Positions 17,029 to 25,755 of a DNA stretch of 64,000 nt are shown here, one piece after another (the stretch's first letter is position 1; the number at the start of each line of letters is the position of its first letter). The translations under genes were made by a program, and so were the position numbers. The DNA is from Micromonospora narathiwatensis (lineage in GTDB: Bacteria > Actinomycetota > Actinomycetes > Mycobacteriales > Micromonosporaceae), in NCBI RefSeq assembly GCF_900089605.1, contig NZ_LT594324.1:3906001-3970000 (forward strand), given 5' to 3'. Under the pieces are notes generated by a model that did not search any database, was not told the origin of the DNA, and saw only the letters and a list, made by a program, of their open reading frames with translations.

Positions 17029-17943
17029 GTGCTGTTTGACCGATTGACCTCGCGCTGGACGCTCGGCTGGCTGATCGCCGCGCTCGGCGTACCGCTGCTG
17101 CTGGTGGCCACGCTGCTGGTCGGGCGGACGCTGACCGGCAGCCCGGCCCCGGCCCCGGTCCCGGCCGCCGCGCCCGTCGTCACCGCGCCGCCGTCACCGA
17201 CGGCGAGCCCGACGCCGCAGGAGTCCGTGCCACCGGCGGCACCCGCCCCGGACGACCTGCCGGTGGTCACGTACGACCCGGCACCCCGCGGGTTCCCCGC
17301 CGACCCGGGCACGGGCGACACCCGGCCGCTCACCGCGGGACTCACGCCGACCCGCGCCGTCGCCGCGTACGACGCGCCGGGCGGGCGGCCGCTGGCCTTC
17401 CTCGCCCCCACCATCAGCGGCGTGAAGTTGACCATGCCGATCGTCGACCGGCGGGTCGGCTGGACCGCCGTGCTGCTGCCCTCGGCGAACCGGCGGATCG
17501 CCTGGCTCCCGGCTGGCGGCTGGAGCACGGTCGACCTGCCCGACCAGATCGTGGTGGAGCGCCGGCCGCACCGCCTCACCTGGTACCGGAACGGCCGTGC
17601 GGTGCGGTCCTGGGAGGTCAGTCTCGGCAGGCCGGGGCAGTCCACCCCGCTCGGCCGCACCTTCATCCTCGGCCGCACGCCCCCGCCCCAGTCCGTCTAC
17701 GGCGGCGTCGACATCTTCGCCCTGGGCGCGATCCCCGACGACCCGGACGCGGTGCCGACCGGCCTGCGCGGCGCGCACATCGGACTGCACAGCTGGTACA
17801 CCGACGACCCGCTCGGCAAGAACGTCACCAACGGCTGCATCCGGCTGACCCGCAGCGGCCAGCGAAAGCTGCTCGCCGAGGTGCCCGCCGGCACCAGCGT
17901 GGTGGTGGTCGACCAGCTCACCACCCCGCCGGCGACCGCCTGA
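17029..17943 (+). CDS. membrane-anchored L,D-transpeptidase (YkuD domain)
   Basis: A 304-residue cell-wall enzyme that forms 3-3 cross-links or attaches proteins to peptidoglycan. One N-terminal membrane segment (residues 13-33) is followed by a Pro/Ala-rich spacer to about residue 85, an SH3-like stretch and a YkuD domain from about residue 185. The active site reads GAHIGLHSW and NVTNGCIRL with C270 as nucleophile. GTG 17029 lies 7 bp after a TAAAGT box, so the mRNA may be nearly leaderless. It converges with the response regulator 6 bp away. Confidence 0.9.
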   Translation: MLFDRLTSRWTLGWLIAALGVPLLLVATLLVGRTLTGSPAPAPVPAAAPVVTAPPSPTASPTPQESVPPAAPAPDDLPVVTYDPAPRGFPADPGTGDTRPLTAGLTPTRAVAAYDAPGGRPLAFLAPTISGVKLTMPIVDRRVGWTAVLLPSANRRIAWLPAGGWSTVDLPDQIVVERRPHRLTWYRNGRAVRSWEVSLGRPGQSTPLGRTFILGRTPPPQSVYGGVDIFALGAIPDDPDAVPTGLRGAHIGLHSWYTDDPLGKNVTNGCIRLTRSGQRKLLAEVPAGTSVVVVDQLTTPPATA

Positions 17944-17949
17944 CCCGGC

Positions 17950-18573
17950 TCACTGGCCGAGCAGCCAGCCGTTCTCCTCGGCGACGCGGACCGCGTCGGC
18001 CCGGTTGCGGGCGCCGGTCTTGCCGATCGCCGAGGACAGGTGGTTGCGGACCGTCCCCTCGGAGAGGTGCAGGGTCGCGGCCAACTCTGCCACCGTGCCG
18101 CCGGACCGTGCGGTCCGCAGCACCTCGGTCTCCCGCTCGGTCAGCGGGCTCGCCCCGGTGGCCAGGGTCTCCGCGGCCAGGGTCGGGTCGACCACCCGTA
18201 GCCCGGCGTGCACCCGGCGGACCGCGTCGGCGAGCTGGCGGGCCGGGGTGTCCTTGACGACGAACCCGCCCGCGCCCGCCTCCATCGCCCGGCGCAGGTA
18301 GCCGGGGCGGCCGAAGGTGGTCACCACCAGCACCCGGCAGCCGGGTACCGCCGCCCGCAGCGCGGCGGCCGCCGCGATCCCGTCCAGGCCGGGCATCTCC
18401 ACGTCGAGCAGGGCCACGTCGGGCCGGGTACGGCGGGCCTCCGGCACCACCTCGTCGCCCCGGCCCACCTCGGCGACGACCGTCAGGTCCGGCTCCAGCG
18501 ACAGCAGCGCGGCCAACGCGCCCCGGACCAGCGCCTGGTCGTCGGCGAGCAGCAGCTTGATCGGCCCGGTCAT
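17950..18573 (-). CDS. NarL/LuxR-family response regulator
   Basis: A 207-residue two-component regulator. The receiver domain has the acidic pair D11/D12, phospho-acceptor D57 (VALLDVEMPG) and a late Lys in VVKDTPA. The C-terminal LuxR helix-turn-helix reads LTERETEVL, then VAELAATLHLSEGTVRNHL. It is the last gene of a run with a DesK-type kinase and an ABC exporter, and most likely controls that exporter. The gap to the kinase gene is 103 bp, so it may also have its own promoter. Confidence 0.92.
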   Translation of the reverse strand: MTGPIKLLLADDQALVRGALAALLSLEPDLTVVAEVGRGDEVVPEARRTRPDVALLDVEMPGLDGIAAAAALRAAVPGCRVLVVTTFGRPGYLRRAMEAGAGGFVVKDTPARQLADAVRRVHAGLRVVDPTLAAETLATGASPLTERETEVLRTARSGGTVAELAATLHLSEGTVRNHLSSAIGKTGARNRADAVRVAEENGWLLGQ

Positions 18574-18676
18574 CCGCGCGTCCTCCGCTCCCGGGCCCGG
18601 CCGTCCCGTCGCCCGCCACCCGCCCGAATCCGGCCGTCCATCGCAACCCGGCGGCCTGTCGTGGCCCCGCCGCCCA

Positions 18677-19813
18677 TCAGGACCCCGCCGGCAGGGCGAC
18701 GCGCAGCAGGAAGCCGCGCCCGCCGGGACGGCGGCCGACGGTGACCGTGGCGTCCAGCCGCCGTGCCCGCTCGCGCAGCCCGACCAGCCCGTGCCCGGCC
18801 GCGCCGGGCTCCCCGACCGGCCCCCGACCGTCGTCGCGGACCTCCACGGCCGAGCCGTCCACCCGGATCTCGCACCGCCGCGCACCACTGTGCCGGACCA
18901 CGTTGGTCACCCCCTCGCGTACCGTCCAGCCGAACAGCTCGTCCGCCTCCGCCGGAAGCCGCGGCACCGTCTCCGGCAGTTCCGCGGCGACGCCCGCGGC
19001 GGCCAGCGCCGAGCGGGCGCCGGCCAGCTCCGCCGCGAGGCTCACCCCCCGGTACGCCCCGACGGTGCCCCGCACGTCGGCCAGTGCCTGTCGGGCCAGC
19101 CGCTCCACGTCGGCGATCTCGGTGGCCGCCCGGGTCGGGTCCAGTTCCAGCAGCCGGCCGGCCAGCTCGGCCTTGACCGCCACCACGGTCAGCGAGTGGC
19201 CGAGGATGTCGTGCAGGTCGCGGGCGGTACGGGCCCGTTCCTCGGCCACCGCCAGCCGGCGGATCTCCTGCTGGGCGGCCTGAAGCTCGGCGTTGCGCTG
19301 GGCCAGCCGGGTCACCCCGAACATGGCGAACGAGGCGAGCAGGACCGCGAACACCACGGTGCCCTCGGCCTCCCAGCCGGGCACCAGGGCGGCGGTGACC
19401 GGCGGGGTCAGCGCGGTGAGGAGGACCACCACCACGGCCTCGCGCGTCGGCATCAGGAACACCGCCGCCGCCGCGACGAAGACGAGTGTGGTGAGCCAGT
19501 CTCCCGAGGTGCCGGGAATGCCGGCCAGCCCGAGCCCGAGCAGCAACGCCAGGAACGCCCAGGCCCGGCCGCGCGGGACGCCCAGGTGCGCCTGCCGGCG
19601 GGCCCGCGCCCACTGGAAGACGCACACGTAGGTCACGCCGAAGGCGACCAGGGTGGACGCGCCCAGCACCCGACGCCAGACCTCGGCCTGGTGCAGGGCG
19701 GTGAGCAGCGGGATGTTGAGGAAGAAGAGCCAGACCGCGGCGAGCAGCCAGCCGGTGACCCGCCAGTGGGTCCTCGGCTGGCTGCGTTCCGACGGCAGGT
19801 TCACGACGCACAC
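18677..19813 (-). CDS. DesK/LiaS-type sensor histidine kinase
   Basis: A 378-residue membrane kinase. Five or six hydrophobic segments fill residues 20-170, with no clear extracytoplasmic sensor domain. The HisKA_3 box ARDLHDILGHSL carries the phospho-acceptor H201, and the ATPase domain shows an N-box (REGVTNVVRHS) and G-boxes (VRDDGRGP, GHGLVGLRER). GTG 19813 is chosen because GGAGG sits 5 bases upstream. Such kinases usually sense the membrane or the partner ABC transporter encoded next door. Confidence 0.9.
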   Translation of the reverse strand: MCVVNLPSERSQPRTHWRVTGWLLAAVWLFFLNIPLLTALHQAEVWRRVLGASTLVAFGVTYVCVFQWARARRQAHLGVPRGRAWAFLALLLGLGLAGIPGTSGDWLTTLVFVAAAAVFLMPTREAVVVVLLTALTPPVTAALVPGWEAEGTVVFAVLLASFAMFGVTRLAQRNAELQAAQQEIRRLAVAEERARTARDLHDILGHSLTVVAVKAELAGRLLELDPTRAATEIADVERLARQALADVRGTVGAYRGVSLAAELAGARSALAAAGVAAELPETVPRLPAEADELFGWTVREGVTNVVRHSGARRCEIRVDGSAVEVRDDGRGPVGEPGAAGHGLVGLRERARRLDATVTVGRRPGGRGFLLRVALPAGS

Positions 19814-19834
19814 GCTAGCCTCCGCCCGGACGGG

Positions 19835-20638
19835 TCAGACGCGGCTGGTGTCGCGGCGGAACAGCCGGGCCGCGCCGAGGCCGAACACCGCCGTCCAGGC
19901 GACCAGGTTGCCCACCGAGGCCCAGTCCAGGCCGTCCCCGGTCAGCGGGGCCCGGGCGAGCTGACCGACGCCGTACACCGGGGTGAACTTGGCGATCTCC
20001 TGGAAGGCGTGCGGCAGCATCTCGAGCGGGACGAAGAGCCCGCCGAACATGGCGAGGATGGCCAGGACCGGGCCCATGAACTGCATGACGTTCTCGGCCG
20101 GGGCGAGGTAGCCGACGAAGAGCCCGAAGGCGGCGAACACCAGCGACCCCACCCAGGCGGCCAGGCCGGAGAGCAGCCAGATGTCGACCGGCAGGCGTAC
20201 CCCGGCGGCGGCGCCCACCGCGAACTCGACCAGCACGCCGGCCAGGCCGAGCACCATCGCGGTGGCCACCTTGATCGCCACGTACGCGGCCGGGCGCAGC
20301 GGGGTGAGCCGGAGCTGACGGCTCCAGCCCAGCGCCCGCTCGGTGGCGACCGCCGCTCCCGCGCTGGTGGTGGCGACCATGGCCGCGTACACGGCGAGGC
20401 TGATCATGATCCAGCCGGTGACCGGGTGGCCGTTGGGCAGCTCCTCACCGCGCTGGGGCAGCCCGAACAGCAGGAAGAAGACCGCCGGCATGACCAGCGT
20501 GAACATCAGCGTACGGCGGTTGCGCAGCACGCGGCGGATCTCGATGCCGAGTACGGCGGTGGAGAACCCGCCCAGGGCGGGCGGACGGCGGTCGACGGGC
20601 CGGGCCGGGGTGGTGGTGGACGGGGCGGCGACGGTCAT
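19835..20638 (-). CDS. ABC-2 type transporter permease
   Basis: A 267-residue permease with six membrane segments. The ABC-2 family region includes GWSRQLRLTPLRPAAYVAIK and the late segment FGGLFVPLEMLPHAFQEIAKFTP. It pairs with the ATPase encoded one base upstream; together they form a drug or lipid exporter (DrrAB/NatAB-like). The substrate is unknown. Confidence 0.9.
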   Translation of the reverse strand: MTVAAPSTTTPARPVDRRPPALGGFSTAVLGIEIRRVLRNRRTLMFTLVMPAVFFLLFGLPQRGEELPNGHPVTGWIMISLAVYAAMVATTSAGAAVATERALGWSRQLRLTPLRPAAYVAIKVATAMVLGLAGVLVEFAVGAAAGVRLPVDIWLLSGLAAWVGSLVFAAFGLFVGYLAPAENVMQFMGPVLAILAMFGGLFVPLEMLPHAFQEIAKFTPVYGVGQLARAPLTGDGLDWASVGNLVAWTAVFGLGAARLFRRDTSRV

Positions 20639-20639
20639 C

Positions 20640-21608
<969 letters not shown>

Positions 21609-21668
21609 GACAAAGATGTTCCGGCGCGCGGGGGCCGGGTGCCCGGAGCGCGCGTCACCTCCGGGCCA

Positions 21669-21680
21669 TGACATTTGTCA
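21669..21680. promoter_or_regulatory. inverted repeat upstream of the ABC operon
   Basis: TGACA-TT-TGTCA, 61 bp upstream of the ABC ATPase start and 99 bp upstream of the divergent hydrolase start. A related CATGACAAAG occurs at the ATPase start itself. It could be an operator for the response regulator or another repressor; this is inference from symmetry and position only. Confidence 0.4.
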
Positions 21681-21778
21681 GGCCCGCCCGGCGGGGTGGT
21701 CAGTGCCCGCCGGGAGTGAGCCCGGCCCGGCCGGGTAACCAACGCCGCGTCAGACGTCGCGGCACCGGGAGGTCAGGC

Positions 21779-22630
21779 ATGGGCGTACCGACGGGACGGG
21801 TCGACACGATCCTGCTGATCCACGGGCTCTGGATGACCTCACGTAGCTGGGAGAACTGGGCCGACCGGTACGCGGCACGCGGTTTCCGGGTGCTCACCCC
21901 GGCCTGGCCCGGGATGGACCGGGAGGTCGAGGAGCTACGGGCGGATCCGACGCCGATCGCCGGGCAGCGCATCGCCGCCATCACCGACCACTACGCCCGG
22001 ATCATCCGGGACCTGCCCCGACCGCCGATCATCATGGGCCACTCGATCGGCGGCCTGATCACGCAGCTGCTGGTCGACCGGAAGCTCGGCGCGGCCGGGG
22101 TCGGCGTACACACCGCCCCGGTCCGGGGTGTGCTGCGGCTGCCGCTGAGCACGTTGCGCTCCGGGTTCTCGATCCTGCACAGCCCGGTCAACCGGCACCG
22201 CGCGGTGCCGTTCACCGCCGAGGACTTCCGGTACGCCTTCGGCAACACGATGAGCCAGCAGGAGTCGGACGCGGCCTGGGAGCGGTACGCCGTGCCCGGG
22301 GCCGGTCACGTCCTGTTCGAGATGGCGTTCGCCAACCTGAACCCGGAATCGGCCGCCGAGATCGACAAGAAGCGGGACGAACGGGCACCGCTGCTGCTGA
22401 CGGCCGGCGGCGCCGACCACGTCGTGCCGCCCTCGGTGGTCTCCGCCAACGCCAGCCTCTATCGGGGCTCGACCGCGATCACCGGGTACCGCTGCAACCC
22501 TGGTCGGTCGCATTTCGCCCTCGGCGAGCCGGGTTGGGAGGAGGAGGCCGACTTCGCGCTGGAGTGGGCGGTCGAGGCGGCGAACGAGTTCTCGCCGACC
22601 GTCGTCGGCCAGGCTCCCGGCCGCCGCTGA
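21779..22630 (+). CDS. alpha/beta hydrolase
   Basis: A 283-residue alpha/beta-fold hydrolase. The nucleophile elbow is GHSIGG, with the oxyanion region LLIHGLWM near the start, the acid in GGADHVVPP and the His in GRSHFALGEPG. It has no signal peptide. GGGAGG 6 bases before the ATG at 21779 supports the start. It stands alone, divergent from the ABC operon. Esterase or lipase-like activity on a small substrate is likely, but the substrate is not evident. Confidence 0.88.
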   Translation: MGVPTGRVDTILLIHGLWMTSRSWENWADRYAARGFRVLTPAWPGMDREVEELRADPTPIAGQRIAAITDHYARIIRDLPRPPIIMGHSIGGLITQLLVDRKLGAAGVGVHTAPVRGVLRLPLSTLRSGFSILHSPVNRHRAVPFTAEDFRYAFGNTMSQQESDAAWERYAVPGAGHVLFEMAFANLNPESAAEIDKKRDERAPLLLTAGGADHVVPPSVVSANASLYRGSTAITGYRCNPGRSHFALGEPGWEEEADFALEWAVEAANEFSPTVVGQAPGRR

Positions 22631-22759
22631 CCGCGCGGGTCGCCGCGCCGTCATGGCGCCCCACCAAGGTTTGATCAACACGGATATCGTCACCCCTGCG
22701 CCGGATGCGCCATATGGGGCAGATGTGCCCCCGTGTTCGGTTCTGACAAGGTAGGGGAA

Positions 22760-23779
22760 GTGAACGAAGTAACGCAAGGTCGACATCAGGTCCCGCGGCG
22801 GCGGGGGCGACGGCCCACGCGTCCCAATCCTGATTCGGGCCCGGTGGGCGCCTTCGCCGACCGCCTGTCGCGCCTGAGACAGGAGGCGGGTGATCCCTCG
22901 TACGAGGAGATGTCCACGCGGCTGGGCGCGGCCGCCTCGAAGTCGTCGCTGGCCGCCGCGGCCCAGGGCCGGAGTCTTCCCAGCTGGGAGACGACGTGGG
23001 AGTTCGTACGGGTGCTCGCCGTCGACCGGCTCGGCCGCGACCCGTCGGACACCGAGAAGGAGTGGCGGGAGCGCTGGATGCAGGCCAGGGCCGCCGGGCA
23101 TTCGGCGGGCACCGCCTCGGCGGCCGACGCGGCGCCGGAGCCGCGCGGGGCAGCGGAGGCGTCCACGGTGTCCGACGGGACGCCGACCGCCGAGACCAGC
23201 GAGACCGAGGAACCCAGGCCGGCCGGTGGCGACAGCGGTGCGCGCCGGGGTGGCCGGGCGGCTCCGGCCGCCGCCGAGCCCGCACCAGCCCGGCTGCCCG
23301 GCCGCCGGCGCGTCGGCATCGCCGGCCTGGCCGCGCACGTGGCCGTACTCGGCGGTGTCGTCGTCCTCGCGTTCGTCGCGCTTGATCGGCGGGGTGCGAA
23401 CGATGGCGGAAAGTCCCCGGCGATCGCCGTTAACGATCATGATGACTCTCGGTTCGAAGGCGACATCACCTATCCCGATGGGACGCTGGTGCCGCCGAAC
23501 ACCTCGTTCACCAAGATCTGGCGGATCCGCAACACGGGCACGGTGGTCTGGGCCAACCGCTCGCTGGCCCGGATAAACGACGAACCGTGCCAAGCGCCGA
23601 AGACGGTGGCCATCCCGCAGACGATGCCGGGCGAGGCCGTGGACATCGCGGTGTCCGTCCGGACCCCCGGTACGCCCGGGAGCTGCAAGATCTACTGGAA
23701 GATGGCCGACGAGGACGGTCGGATGTTCTTCCCGCTCAAGCGGCCGATCTTCCTGGACGTACGGGTCGGTGGCTCGTAG
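22760..23779 (+). CDS. HTH - membrane - NBR1-Ig-like domain protein
   Basis: A 339-residue protein with three parts. Residues 30-110 form an XRE-like helical domain of the kind found in actinobacterial signalling proteins (FADRLSRLRQEAGDPSYEEM, then LPSWETTWEFVRVLAVD). Residues 112-180 are disordered and rich in Ala, Glu and Pro. Residues 185-207 are one membrane segment. The outer part (232-339) matches the NBR1-type Ig-like domain: PDGTLVPPNTSFTKIWRIRN, TGTVVWANR, then PGEAVDIAVSVRTPGTPGSC and the ending YWKMADEDGRMFFPL. GTG 22760 follows GTAGGGGAA closely; GTG 22733 is an alternative. It could pass a wall or surface state to DNA or partner proteins; function unknown. Confidence 0.75.
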   Translation: MNEVTQGRHQVPRRRGRRPTRPNPDSGPVGAFADRLSRLRQEAGDPSYEEMSTRLGAAASKSSLAAAAQGRSLPSWETTWEFVRVLAVDRLGRDPSDTEKEWRERWMQARAAGHSAGTASAADAAPEPRGAAEASTVSDGTPTAETSETEEPRPAGGDSGARRGGRAAPAAAEPAPARLPGRRRVGIAGLAAHVAVLGGVVVLAFVALDRRGANDGGKSPAIAVNDHDDSRFEGDITYPDGTLVPPNTSFTKIWRIRNTGTVVWANRSLARINDEPCQAPKTVAIPQTMPGEAVDIAVSVRTPGTPGSCKIYWKMADEDGRMFFPLKRPIFLDVRVGGS

Positions 23780-23794
23780 CTGCACGCGAAGGGT

Positions 23795-23832
23795 GAAGCC
23801 CTGCCGGTGCGGCAGCGCACCGGCAGGGCTTC
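23795..23832. terminator. bidirectional hairpin terminator
   Basis: Perfect 16-bp arms (GAAGCCCTGCCGGTGC and complement) with a 6-base loop between the convergent NBR1-Ig and SapA-like genes. Confidence 0.85.
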
Positions 23833-23840
23833 GCACTCAG

Positions 23841-24254
23841 CTAGCCGCAGTTGGTACCGCGCTTACCGCCCTCGGTGCCGCTGATCCGGCCCATCCAGTC
23901 CACGCACTGGTTCGCCGCCGACAGGTAGATCGGACCGGCGTAGGACGTGAAGTAGTCGCCCTCGTAGGCCGGCCAGTGGCTTCCGACCGGGCTGATCCCC
24001 AGGCCCGCCTCGACGAGCACGGCCGAACCGGCGGTGTTCCGCTTGGCGATCACGCAGTTCTTGCCCGTGGACGAGCTGTAGGCGAGGAAGACCGTCCCCT
24101 TGGTGCCGATCGCGGCGGAGTTCACGACGCTGTAGCCGGACCCGCACTCACCCGCGTAGGTGGCCGCGTACGCCGGGGCCGCCCCGACCAGCGTCCCGGC
24201 CAGGGCGGTGGCGGCGAAGGCGGCGGTCACGGCGGTGATCTTGACGAGCTTCAT
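23841..24254 (-). CDS. spore-associated protein A-like secreted protein (copy 1)
   Basis: A 137-residue secreted protein. A signal peptide of about 31 residues (MKLVKITAVTAAF to AYA) precedes a small domain with four Cys and the pattern of Streptomyces spore-associated protein A: ECGSGYSVVN, GTVFLAYSSSTGKNCVI, SYAGPIYLSAANQCVDWMG. SapA is found on aerial spores; its exact role is unclear. ATG 24254 follows GGAGGAAAG. It lies 28 bp downstream of a paralogue on the same strand, so the pair arose by tandem duplication. Confidence 0.8.
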   Translation of the reverse strand: MKLVKITAVTAAFAATALAGTLVGAAPAYAATYAGECGSGYSVVNSAAIGTKGTVFLAYSSSTGKNCVIAKRNTAGSAVLVEAGLGISPVGSHWPAYEGDYFTSYAGPIYLSAANQCVDWMGRISGTEGGKRGTNCG

Positions 24255-24282
24255 GCACTTTCCTCCGGTGCTCGGTGTCCGG

Positions 24283-24693
24283 TCAGCCGCAGTTGGTGCC
24301 GTAGCGGGTCTGGGAGGCCGTCCCGATGGTGCCGCCCCAGTCGACGCACGAGCCGGCGGCCGACACGTAGACCGGTCCCGCGTAGGTCGTGAAGTTGTCG
24401 CTCTCCTTGATCCAGGCGGTGTTGCCGGAACGGCGGACGTACGCCTCCATGAGCGTGGCGGTCCCCGGCTTCTCCCGGATGGTGACGACGCAGTTCTTCC
24501 CGGTGGACGCGTTGTAGGTCAGGTACACCGTGCCGCGGAGGTCGGGAAAGTCGGCCAGGTTGACGATGTTGTAGCCCGAGCCGCACTGCCCGCCGTAGAG
24601 GGCGGCGTACGCGGGGCCGGCGTTGACCAGGGCGCCCGCCGTCACGGCGGCCGCCGTGACGCCCAGCGCGGCGATCTTTCGCGAAATGCGCAT
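24283..24693 (-). CDS. spore-associated protein A-like secreted protein (copy 2)
   Basis: A 136-residue paralogue of the next gene, with the same signal peptide plan (MRISRKIAALG to AYA) and matching blocks QCGSGYNIVN, GTVYLTYNASTGKNCVV, TYAGPVYVSAAGSCVDWGG and the C-terminal YGTNCG. The start ATG 24693 has AAAGGGAA upstream; the frame extends to 24816 but that part is the promoter region. A good promoter lies at 24788-24816 and probably drives both copies. Confidence 0.8.
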   Translation of the reverse strand: MRISRKIAALGVTAAAVTAGALVNAGPAYAALYGGQCGSGYNIVNLADFPDLRGTVYLTYNASTGKNCVVTIREKPGTATLMEAYVRRSGNTAWIKESDNFTTYAGPVYVSAAGSCVDWGGTIGTASQTRYGTNCG

Positions 24694-24787
24694 GAAAGTT
24701 CCCTTTCTACTGTGGGTGGTTGCGCAAGACGCTGGCATGCGTCGCCGACCGACACCAAGCGATCTAAGTCCAACGATCTTCCGGTGG

Positions 24788-24816
24788 ACTATTCGGAGAA
24801 ATAACCTCCAGGTCAA
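24788..24816 (-). promoter_or_regulatory. promoter of the SapA-like gene pair
   Basis: On the minus strand TTGACC and AATAGT are separated by 17 bp, in a locally AT-richer stretch. The leader is about 95 bases long. Confidence 0.6.
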
Positions 24817-24831
24817 CGGCCCGCCGCGCGC

Positions 24832-25086
24832 TCACCGCCCCACCAGCCGGCGGGCGCAGGGTCCGTCGTGGTCGGCCCGGAGCAGGCACCGCCGGCCGCC
24901 GGGCAGCAACAGATCACAGAAGACCCGATGGTGTACGCCCTGCTCGTCCTCGGCTGACACGGTGGTCTCACCCGGGTCGCTCTGCGGCAGGAGCATCGCC
25001 CACCGGGCCAGCACCCGGGCGAGTCGCTGCGCCGCGGGCAGATCCGGGGCGGCCACCGGCAGGTGCACCACCCAGCGCGCGGTCAC
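24832..25086 (-). CDS. 84-aa hypothetical protein coupled to DivIVA-like gene
   Basis: A small protein that I do not recognise as a named family. It has an Arg/Leu-rich helix (LPAAQRLARVLARWAMLLP), an acidic middle and a C-terminal part with two Cys (FCDLLLPGGRRCLLRADHDGPC includes three Cys/His-type positions) that could form a small metal site. GTG 25086 overlaps the stop of the DivIVA-like gene (GTGA). Similar small proteins accompany DivIVA/XRE/DUF397 genes in Micromonosporaceae, as far as I recall. Confidence 0.6.
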   Translation of the reverse strand: MTARWVVHLPVAAPDLPAAQRLARVLARWAMLLPQSDPGETTVSAEDEQGVHHRVFCDLLLPGGRRCLLRADHDGPCARRLVGR

Positions 25087-25421
25087 CGCACGCCCCCGCG
25101 CTCGGCCCGCTGCCGCCCCGCGAGGCGGGCCCGGAACTGCTCGGACTGCCAGCGGCGCAACGCGTCCCGGATCCGGTCGCTCTCCTGCCGGCTGCGGGCC
25201 AGCGCGTCGTAGACGGCCGCCAGATCGTCGGCGACCCGGTCGAGGAACTCCGCCACCTCGTCCGGGTCCAGGCCACGCCGACCGAACCGGCTGGGGCGGA
25301 ACCGGCGTTCCCGCACCTGCCACGGGCGCAACGGCCGGTAGGAAGCCGACCGGTAGCAGGTGGAGCCGCCGACCGACCACGACCGCTGGTTGCGCCCGCG
25401 CCGCCGGAAGAACACACGCAT
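25083..25421 (-). CDS. small DivIVA-domain protein
   Basis: A 112-residue protein with a basic N-terminus (MRVFFRRRGRNQR) and a DivIVA/Wag31-like segment RFGRRGLDPDEVAEFLDRVADDL, followed by a short helical region (AVYDALARSRQESDRIRDAL). The RGLDPxEVxxFLxxVA pattern is the lipid-binding N-terminal motif of DivIVA, though here it is mid-protein. ATG 25421 has GAGAGGCGGG upstream. The frame extends to 25502 but without family similarity. Confidence 0.7.
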   Translation of the reverse strand: MRVFFRRRGRNQRSWSVGGSTCYRSASYRPLRPWQVRERRFRPSRFGRRGLDPDEVAEFLDRVADDLAAVYDALARSRQESDRIRDALRRWQSEQFRARLAGRQRAERGGVR

Positions 25422-25755
25422 GGGATACCCGCCTCTCGAACGTGGGTGCCGCCTGGATGGTGGGTCCGTCGACCCGCCGCGTATCGACGGACCCACCCGC
25501 ACCTGCCACCGCAGCCTTCGATCAGCAGTACGTCAGCAGGGCAGCTAACGGCCCGCTGACCTGGGCAAATCCACAGTGGCCGCAGAGGCAGTAGAGCACC
25601 GATCAACCGCTTTTGCAATGTCGCAACAGAGGCATCGCTTCGGCATTTGATCTACAGCTATGCACTATGGGTAACTTGTCTATTGCTTGTGATACATCGG
25701 GTCGCTTTAATTGGGCGAAGCCATGTCAATGCATGAACTCCACGGGAGGCACCGG
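25422..25755. other. 334-bp intergenic region, AT-rich on its right half
   Basis: The stretch between the DivIVA-like gene and the XRE regulator. Its left half is ordinary GC-rich leader. From about 25600 the composition becomes much richer in A and T than anywhere nearby, and it ends with the putative promoter of the XRE gene. I see no RNA gene or conserved protein in it. Confidence 0.5.
25683..25711 (+). promoter_or_regulatory. possible promoter of the XRE regulator
   Basis: TTGCTT (25683-25688) and TTTAAT (25706-25711) are 17 bp apart and 45 bp upstream of the GTG at 25756. Both boxes are imperfect. Confidence 0.4.

Noticed and set aside
25422..25755. Small RNA or mobile element in the AT-rich gap
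   Set aside because: No terminal repeats, transposase remnants or strong hairpin-plus-T-run were seen; only promoter-like boxes.
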